Shown here: positions 59,505 through 64,000 of the stretch, one piece after another
How the letters are laid out: every line of letters begins with the position of its first letter
How positions within the stretch are numbered: position 1 is the stretch's first letter
NCBI RefSeq assembly: GCF_041537905.1
Contig: NZ_JBGRUO010000006.1
Location: 168,415 to 232,414, forward strand
Reading direction: 5' to 3'
Source of the DNA: Ruegeria_C sp041537905
GTDB lineage: Bacteria; Pseudomonadota; Alphaproteobacteria; Rhodobacterales; Rhodobacteraceae
DNA: 64,000 nt
Program-made: the position numbers and the translations under genes
The notes under the pieces: generated by a model
The model's database searches: none
What the model was told of the DNA's origin: nothing
What the model saw: the letters and a program-made list of their open reading frames with translations, nothing else

Positions 59505-60185
59505 ATGAGCGCTCCAACCGAACTCGCGCAACGCGTACGAGACCTGATTAACAATGCTGGATACCGGCACAACGACCGGCTGCCGCCTGAACGCGATCTC
59601 TGTTCAACGCTTGGGACAACCCGCAATCAGTTGCGAAGAGCGTTGGCAGAGCTTGAGGCGCAGGGGCTTATCTGGCGCCATGTGGGGCGGGGAACTTTCG
59701 TCGGTTCCAGGCCGGTTCTTAACCTTACCGACGTAACCTATTTGGGTAACCAAATAAAACCTGAACAAGTTGTATCCGTACGATTTACGATCGAACCGCA
59801 GCTTAGCCGCCTCGCAGCGTCCCATTCCACCCGTTCGGATCGTGAGCAAATGAGGCTTTGCGCGGACAAATGCCGCACTGCAGAAGACTGGCGCACGTAC
59901 GAAGCGTGGGACAACAATTTGCACTACGCCATAGCCCGCTCTACTCGAAACCAGCTCTTTCTATACTTCTTTGAGACTTTGAATTCGGTTCGAAGATCAA
60001 TTGTTTGGGGGCAGCCACGGGAGACTTCGAGGCCCGCAGAAGATTATTCCAGTTTTAGTGAACATGATGTGATCGTGTCAGCCATAGCAAAGGGTGATGG
60101 CGAGCTTGCGGCCAGCGCCATGGTAGATCACTTGAAATCGGTTTATTCGCGTGTGCTGCCAAAGAGCATCCAGTCCGACGATTGA
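59505..60185 (+). CDS. GntR-family (FCD) regulator between two FAH operons
   Basis: This 226-residue regulator is started at ATG 59505 after GGGCGGGG. Its winged helix is of the FadR/PdhR type: 'NDRLPPERDLCSTLGTTRNQLRRALAELEAQGLIWRHVGRGTFVGS'. The FCD domain has 'YEAWDNNLHYAIARSTRN' and 'FSEHDVIVSAI'. It is divergent from the minus FAH/importer operon and upstream of the plus fumarylpyruvate-hydrolase gene, so it may govern both. An 18-base palindrome lies inside the gene at 59739-59756. Confidence 0.9.
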   Translation: MSAPTELAQRVRDLINNAGYRHNDRLPPERDLCSTLGTTRNQLRRALAELEAQGLIWRHVGRGTFVGSRPVLNLTDVTYLGNQIKPEQVVSVRFTIEPQLSRLAASHSTRSDREQMRLCADKCRTAEDWRTYEAWDNNLHYAIARSTRNQLFLYFFETLNSVRRSIVWGQPRETSRPAEDYSSFSEHDVIVSAIAKGDGELAASAMVDHLKSVYSRVLPKSIQSDD

Positions 60186-60202
60186 GGCAACGCCAAAACC
60201 CA

Positions 60203-60213
60203 ACCAATTTGGG
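60203..60213. promoter_or_regulatory. ACCAATTTGGG motif upstream of the plus operon
   Basis: This second copy of the motif at 59487 is 18 bases past the GntR stop, in the 194-base leader of the fumarylpyruvate-hydrolase gene. The central CCAATTTGG is palindromic except for its middle base. The rest of the gap (60214-60379) shows no gene; AGGAGG lies before ATG 60380. Confidence 0.4.
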
Positions 60214-60379
60214 AAATGGTCGGGCCAGATTAAAGTCGTGGCTCTTGCAAAATAGCGTGGATTTTGGCGATGACTTGGTAAGCGGCTACGTCCATTTGAA
60301 TGTGACGTGGCATTGATCGGAATGTGTCTGACCGTTTGGAAATCCGATCTATGGCAATCAAACGTTCAGGAGGAAAGCG

Positions 60380-61063
60380 ATGTCCGATCATGTCATTCCC
60401 GCGCCGGAGGTGCATGTAATACCCGTAGCGGGGGGCGGCTCGTTCCCGGTCCGTCGTGTCTACTGCATTGGGCGAAACTACGCGGCGCATGCAATTGAAA
60501 TGGGCCATGACCCGGACCGGGAACCCCCGTTTTTCTTTCAAAAGAACCCAAACAACTTAGACCCTTCTGGCGAGTTTCCTTACCCCCCGCACAGTTCTGA
60601 TGTGCATCACGAAGCTGAAATGTATGTCGCGCTCAAATCCGGCGGCACGAATATCTCGGTGGATGATGCACTGGATCATGTCTTTGGGTACGGGCTTTCG
60701 CTTGATATGACCCGCCGCGACCTGCAAGGACAGATGAAAAAAATGGGCCGCCCTTGGGAAATTGGTAAGGCGTTCGAGCGCTCAGCGCCGTGCGGACCAA
60801 TTCACCAGGTGTCAGAAGTCGGGCATCTTGATAGAGGTCCAATTACGCTGACGGTGAATGGTGAAATTCGTCAGGAAGGAGACTTGCACCAGATGATCTG
60901 GAAAGTCCCCGAGATGATCTCGTACCTGAGCGACTACTTCGAGCTTGCGGCCGGTGACGTTATCCTTTCAGGGACACCGTCTGGTGTTGGTCCCGTCAAC
61001 CGTGGGGATGTCATGGTCTTGTTCGTCGACAAGCTGGGTAGTCTGACCGTTCGCGTAACTTAG
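60380..61063 (+). CDS. Fumarylpyruvate-hydrolase-like protein (FAH family, NagK type)
   Basis: The 227-residue short FAH enzyme hydrolyses fumarylpyruvate to fumarate and pyruvate in gentisate-type pathways. The NagK-like pattern is strong: 'PVRRVYCIGRNYAAHAIEMGHDPDREPPFFF', 'DVHHEAEMYVALKSGG', 'LDHVFGYGLSLDMTRRDLQGQMKKMGRPW', 'GKAFERSAPCGPI' and 'GDVILSGTPSGVGPV'. No gentisate dioxygenase or maleylpyruvate isomerase is in view, so the natural substrate may differ. Confidence 0.85.
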   Translation: MSDHVIPAPEVHVIPVAGGGSFPVRRVYCIGRNYAAHAIEMGHDPDREPPFFFQKNPNNLDPSGEFPYPPHSSDVHHEAEMYVALKSGGTNISVDDALDHVFGYGLSLDMTRRDLQGQMKKMGRPWEIGKAFERSAPCGPIHQVSEVGHLDRGPITLTVNGEIRQEGDLHQMIWKVPEMISYLSDYFELAAGDVILSGTPSGVGPVNRGDVMVLFVDKLGSLTVRVT

Positions 61064-61123
61064 GACCTGCTGCAGCAACCTTACTCTGCGAAAGAAACCG
61101 ATGCGTATGTAAACGGATAACAG

Positions 61124-62659
61124 ATGCACCATTTAGTCGCTGAATTGATCGCACACCACGCAGACACAGCAAATGCCATTGGCGCCCCTGGCCGGTCTTG
61201 GTTGAGCTACCTTGGTTTGCGCGAGCATTGTGCGAAGGTCAAAGAAGATCTGCATCAGATCGGAATAGGGCGCGGCGACAGGGTGGCAATTGTGTTGCCC
61301 AACGGACCAGAGATGGCGACGGCATTCATATCCGTCGCCCAAGTGGCGACGACGGCGCCTTTAAACCCTGCGTATACTTTCGAAGAATACGTCTTCTATC
61401 TAAAAGACCTGAAAGCCAAGGCTCTTCTTGTCAGCGAAAACGAAAATGGCCCAGCCGTTCAAGCGGCGACTGAACTGGGTGTGGCCATCTTGCGCGCTAC
61501 TAGTGATAGTTCTCGTCCAGCTGGACAGTTTTCCGTTTTGTCCTGTGACCCAATCGGAGTGGCTGATACATCAGCGCCGGGCGAAGATGACGTCGCCCTG
61601 ATACTCCACACATCAGGAACAACGTCGCGCCCTAAAATCGTTCCTTTGACGCAGGCCAATATCTATTCGTCGGCGCGGAACGTGGCTTCGTCTTTGAAGC
61701 TGACGACAGACGATCGTTGTCTAAGTATAATGCCTCTGTTTCATATCCATGGGCTGATCGCGGCCGTCGCCGCTTCATTAAGCGCTGGATCGCAAATTAG
61801 CTGCACCCCTGGGTTCAACGCTTTCAGCTTTTTTTCGCAGGTCGCTGAGGTTGATCCGACATGGTACACAGCAGTTCCGACAATGCACCAAGCTATTCTT
61901 GCCCGAGCCGCCCGAAACCAATCTGTCATTGAGCAATCGCCATTGCGGTTCTTGCGGTCTTCTTCTGCGTCGTTGCCCGCGCCGGTAATGGAAGAGTTGG
62001 TGGCGACATTCAATGCGCCTGTAATCGAGGCCTACGGTATGACTGAGGCCGCGCATCAAATGTGTTGCAACCCGCTTCCTCCACAAAAGCAAAAGCCCGG
62101 ATACGTCGGAGTAGCAGCGGGTCCCGAAGTCAGAATTGCAGACGAAACGGAAAATGTATTGATCGCTTCGCGTGATGTCGGAGAAATCGTTATCAGCGGT
62201 CCGAACGTGACCCCTGGGTATGAGAGCAACCCGCAGGCAAATGCAGACAATTTCTTTGAATCGGATGGAAAACTCTGGTTCCGCACCGGTGACCAAGGGT
62301 CGTTCGACGAAGAGAATTATCTGCGACTGACCGGACGCCTTAAAGAGCTTATCAATCGCGGCGGAGAAAAAATCAGCCCGCTTGAAGTTGACGCCGTGCT
62401 TCTGAGCCACCCGGACGTTGCGCAGGCAGTTTGTTTCGCCGTTCCCCACGAAAAACTGGGCGAAGACATAGCAGCGGCGGTGGTGCTCTCAGAAGGAGCG
62501 GCGATTGCAGGTCAGGAAGTCCGGGATTTCGTTGGCGCACGGCTCGCAAAGTTCAAGGTGCCGACTTCAGTGGTCATTCTCGATGAGATACCAAAAGGCG
62601 CGACTGGTAAGATACAAAGGATCGGGCTGGCCGCTAAATTGGGACTGGCAAAGGCTTAG
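61124..62659 (+). CDS. Acyl-CoA synthetase resembling oxalyl-CoA synthetase (AAE3/Pcs60 type)
   Basis: This 511-residue AMP-forming ligase has the P-loop 'LHTSGTTSRPKIVPLTQANI', 'MPLFHIHGLIAAVAASLSAGS', 'WYTAVPTMHQAIL', 'RSSSASLPAPVMEELVATF', 'EAYGMTEAAHQMCCNPLPP', 'LKELINRGGEKISPLEVDAVL' and the catalytic Lys in 'GATGKIQR'. These segments follow the oxalate-CoA ligases (plant AAE3, yeast Pcs60) more closely than fatty-acyl ligases. It would activate oxalate or a similar small acid, consistent with nearby glyoxylate enzymes. Confidence 0.82.
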   Translation: MHHLVAELIAHHADTANAIGAPGRSWLSYLGLREHCAKVKEDLHQIGIGRGDRVAIVLPNGPEMATAFISVAQVATTAPLNPAYTFEEYVFYLKDLKAKALLVSENENGPAVQAATELGVAILRATSDSSRPAGQFSVLSCDPIGVADTSAPGEDDVALILHTSGTTSRPKIVPLTQANIYSSARNVASSLKLTTDDRCLSIMPLFHIHGLIAAVAASLSAGSQISCTPGFNAFSFFSQVAEVDPTWYTAVPTMHQAILARAARNQSVIEQSPLRFLRSSSASLPAPVMEELVATFNAPVIEAYGMTEAAHQMCCNPLPPQKQKPGYVGVAAGPEVRIADETENVLIASRDVGEIVISGPNVTPGYESNPQANADNFFESDGKLWFRTGDQGSFDEENYLRLTGRLKELINRGGEKISPLEVDAVLLSHPDVAQAVCFAVPHEKLGEDIAAAVVLSEGAAIAGQEVRDFVGARLAKFKVPTSVVILDEIPKGATGKIQRIGLAAKLGLAKA

Positions 62660-62663
62660 ACAG

Positions 62664-63641
62664 ATGAAAGTTTGCATCTTTGGTGCCGGAGCTGTCGGAG
62701 GTTACGTTGCCGCGAAACTCGCGCAGACTGACGTCGACGTCAGTGTCATTGCGCGTGGCCCACATCTGGCTGCAATGCAAGAAAAAGGGCTGACTCTCCA
62801 TGAGGATGGGCTGGACCCGATCAACGTGCCAATACGCGCCTCGGACAATGCCGCCGATCTCGGCCCACAAGACTATGTCTTTATCACACTGAAAGCGCAT
62901 TCCGTTCCAGCAGTTGTGGACTCAATGCAGCCGCTGATTGGGGCAGAAACAACAATAGTGAGCGGAGTGAACGGGGTACCCTGGTGGTATTTCCACAAGC
63001 TGGGCGGACCCTTCGAGGGGACTAGATTGTCATCTGTCGATCCGGGAGACGTGCAATGGAACGGTTTCGGGCCGGACCGGGTGCTTGGATGTGTTGTTTA
63101 TCCAGCCGCCGAGGTCATTGCCCCGGGATCAATCAAGCATGTTGAGGGCAATCGTTTTTCGTTGGGCGAGCCCGATGGTTCTAAATCCGGCCGTGCTGCC
63201 AAGCTTTCTGCTGCGCTGTCCGCCGCCGGCTTGCGTGCGCCCGTAAGACCGAGAATTCGAGACGAAATTTGGCTGAAGCTATGGGGCAATCTGTCGTTCA
63301 ACCCGATTTCAGCTCTTACCCACTCAACACTTGATGTCTTGTGTAGCGACCAAGGCTCACGCTCCGTGGCTCGCGGGATGATGCTTGAGGCTCAGGAAAT
63401 CGGTGAGAATCTTGGTGTAAAATTCCCGATAGATGTTGAAAAACGGATCGACGGTGGAGCGGCTGTCGGTGCGCACAAGACTTCTATGTGGCAGGATTTG
63501 GAGTTGCGCCGACCGATGGAAATTGATGCCTTAGTAACTTCAGTGCAAGAACTAGGACAACTTACAGGGGTCTCAACGCCCACAATCGACATCGTAGCGT
63601 CACTGGTCAAACTCAGGGCAAAGGTCGCAGGTCTCTACTAA
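62664..63641 (+). CDS. 2-dehydropantoate-2-reductase (ketopantoate reductase) family protein
   Basis: The 325-residue protein is started at ATG 62664, four bases after the ligase stop. It has 'MKVCIFGAGAVGGYVAAKLA' (NADP motif), 'YVFITLKAHSVP', 'VSGVNGVPWWYFHK' and the catalytic Lys/Asn region 'EIWLKLWGNLSFNPISALT'. 'KTSMWQDLELRRPMEIDAL' is the family C-terminal motif. In a catabolic group it more likely reduces another branched or small 2-keto acid than ketopantoate. Confidence 0.88.
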   Translation: MKVCIFGAGAVGGYVAAKLAQTDVDVSVIARGPHLAAMQEKGLTLHEDGLDPINVPIRASDNAADLGPQDYVFITLKAHSVPAVVDSMQPLIGAETTIVSGVNGVPWWYFHKLGGPFEGTRLSSVDPGDVQWNGFGPDRVLGCVVYPAAEVIAPGSIKHVEGNRFSLGEPDGSKSGRAAKLSAALSAAGLRAPVRPRIRDEIWLKLWGNLSFNPISALTHSTLDVLCSDQGSRSVARGMMLEAQEIGENLGVKFPIDVEKRIDGGAAVGAHKTSMWQDLELRRPMEIDALVTSVQELGQLTGVSTPTIDIVASLVKLRAKVAGLY

Positions 63642-64000
63642 AGTTTCTTTGGGCCTTGCAAAAAGAGCGTGGCTTGAGGCGGATAAGGGCACAGTGACAC
63701 CAGTGCAAAATGCTTTCCTAAACCTGAGTTAATTGGTGTAAGCCAAACTATGTTAAAAAAGCTGTTCTTCGCGGTCCTTTGCGGGATCGAGCGAAATGAC
63801 ACTCGAAGAGCTAACGACAAAGCCGCCATTCGCGCGTGGCGCAGCGGATTCAACGAAAGATGCAGGTTTCTCGGACGCCGCATGCTGGCGGGGGAGTTGC
63901 GCGATGGGTTTCCCGGCGTCAGAGAAGCGCTCAGGCGGGAAATCGCGGGGTTAGTTCTTTTGGGTCGGCTGTGCTATGGGGATTTGTACGAAGGGCTTGC
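63642..64000 (+). CDS. Unidentified frame running off the right edge
   Basis: From ATG 63750 an open frame of 83 codons continues to the window end without a stop (start MLKKLFFAVLCGIERND, later 'AIRAWRSGFNERCRFLGRRM'). It is rich in Arg, Leu and Gly. There is no clear ribosome site and I do not recognise it. The 63642-63749 part is a spacer with nothing notable. It may be a real gene start or chance. Confidence 0.25.

Noticed and set aside
1..64000. CRISPR arrays, rRNA, tRNA or toxin-antitoxin and phage-defence genes
   Set aside because: I looked for regularly spaced repeats and for the typical protein motifs on both strands and saw none.

Overview
The window looks like accessory catabolic DNA from a GC-rich marine-type alphaproteobacterium, most likely the Rhodobacteraceae/Roseobacter group. 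This is inferred from gene content, not from a search. The content is three tripartite TRAP importers, two ribose-type ABC importers, one oligopeptide and one SsuABC/NMT1-type ABC importer, six FCD-type GntR repressors and one LysR regulator, each next to a small set of oxidoreductases, lyases and hydrolases. I saw no rRNA, tRNA, CRISPR array or replication gene.

Layout. 1-4588 (minus): oppA-oppB-oppC-oppD and the start of oppF. 5010-6918 (plus): a LysR regulator and glutaminase glsA. 7037-7669 (minus): a small tyrosine recombinase broken by one in-frame stop. 7965-12822: a GntR gene divergent from a TRAP operon with an FMN-dependent 2-hydroxy-acid dehydrogenase. 12847-23563 (minus): a tightly overlapping 13-gene sugar-acid operon (lactonase, ribose-type importer, two SDRs, VOC protein, 2-hydroxyacid dehydrogenase, RraA-like lyase, KDGal kinase, KDPGal aldolase, dioxygenase-type cupin, methylglyoxal synthase). 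No sugar-acid dehydratase is visible in it. 23673-29810 (plus): a second GntR gene and ribose-type importer with a mutarotase-like protein and a uronate-dehydrogenase-like protein; the next gene is cut off by an IS.

29905-39065 is an insertion-sequence zone around a third regulator/TRAP operon (31015-37504). That operon carries a heme-binding GlcG/HbpS-like protein, two dehydrogenases, the unsaturated-uronate cupin KdgF and the first 40 codons of 2-keto-3-deoxygluconate kinase, interrupted by an IS. Two degraded IS5-type copies in the same orientation bracket it. One copy has an internal 244-bp inversion. Between them the two copies hold three short palindromic inserts with similar ends and different hairpin cores. 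An IS3 remnant cuts the second copy and the end of a malonyl-CoA decarboxylase gene.

39024-49730: YciI-GntR-malonyl-CoA decarboxylase (minus), divergent from a plus operon of FAH hydrolase, RutE/HadB-like nitroreductase, OsmC protein, a third TRAP importer and a hydroxyquinol-type intradiol dioxygenase, then a translationally coupled secreted trio (amidohydrolase, small YtkA-like protein, diheme cytochrome c peroxidase). 49717-63641: a serine-glyoxylate-type aminotransferase; a large FAD/Fe-S 2-hydroxy-acid dehydrogenase with a GntR regulator; a minus operon of FAH protein, SsuABC-type importer and Ldh2-family dehydrogenase; and a plus group of GntR, fumarylpyruvate-hydrolase-like protein, oxalyl-CoA-synthetase-like ligase and ketopantoate-reductase-like protein. 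An unrecognised frame runs off the right edge.

Overall the region is a series of 'repressor + importer + a few enzymes' cassettes for sugar acids, uronates, hydroxy acids and aromatics, some of them damaged by transposition. The strongest leads are the mini-palindromes inside the transposases, the interrupted uronate pathway, a shared GntR operator at three places, and the coupled periplasmic trio.
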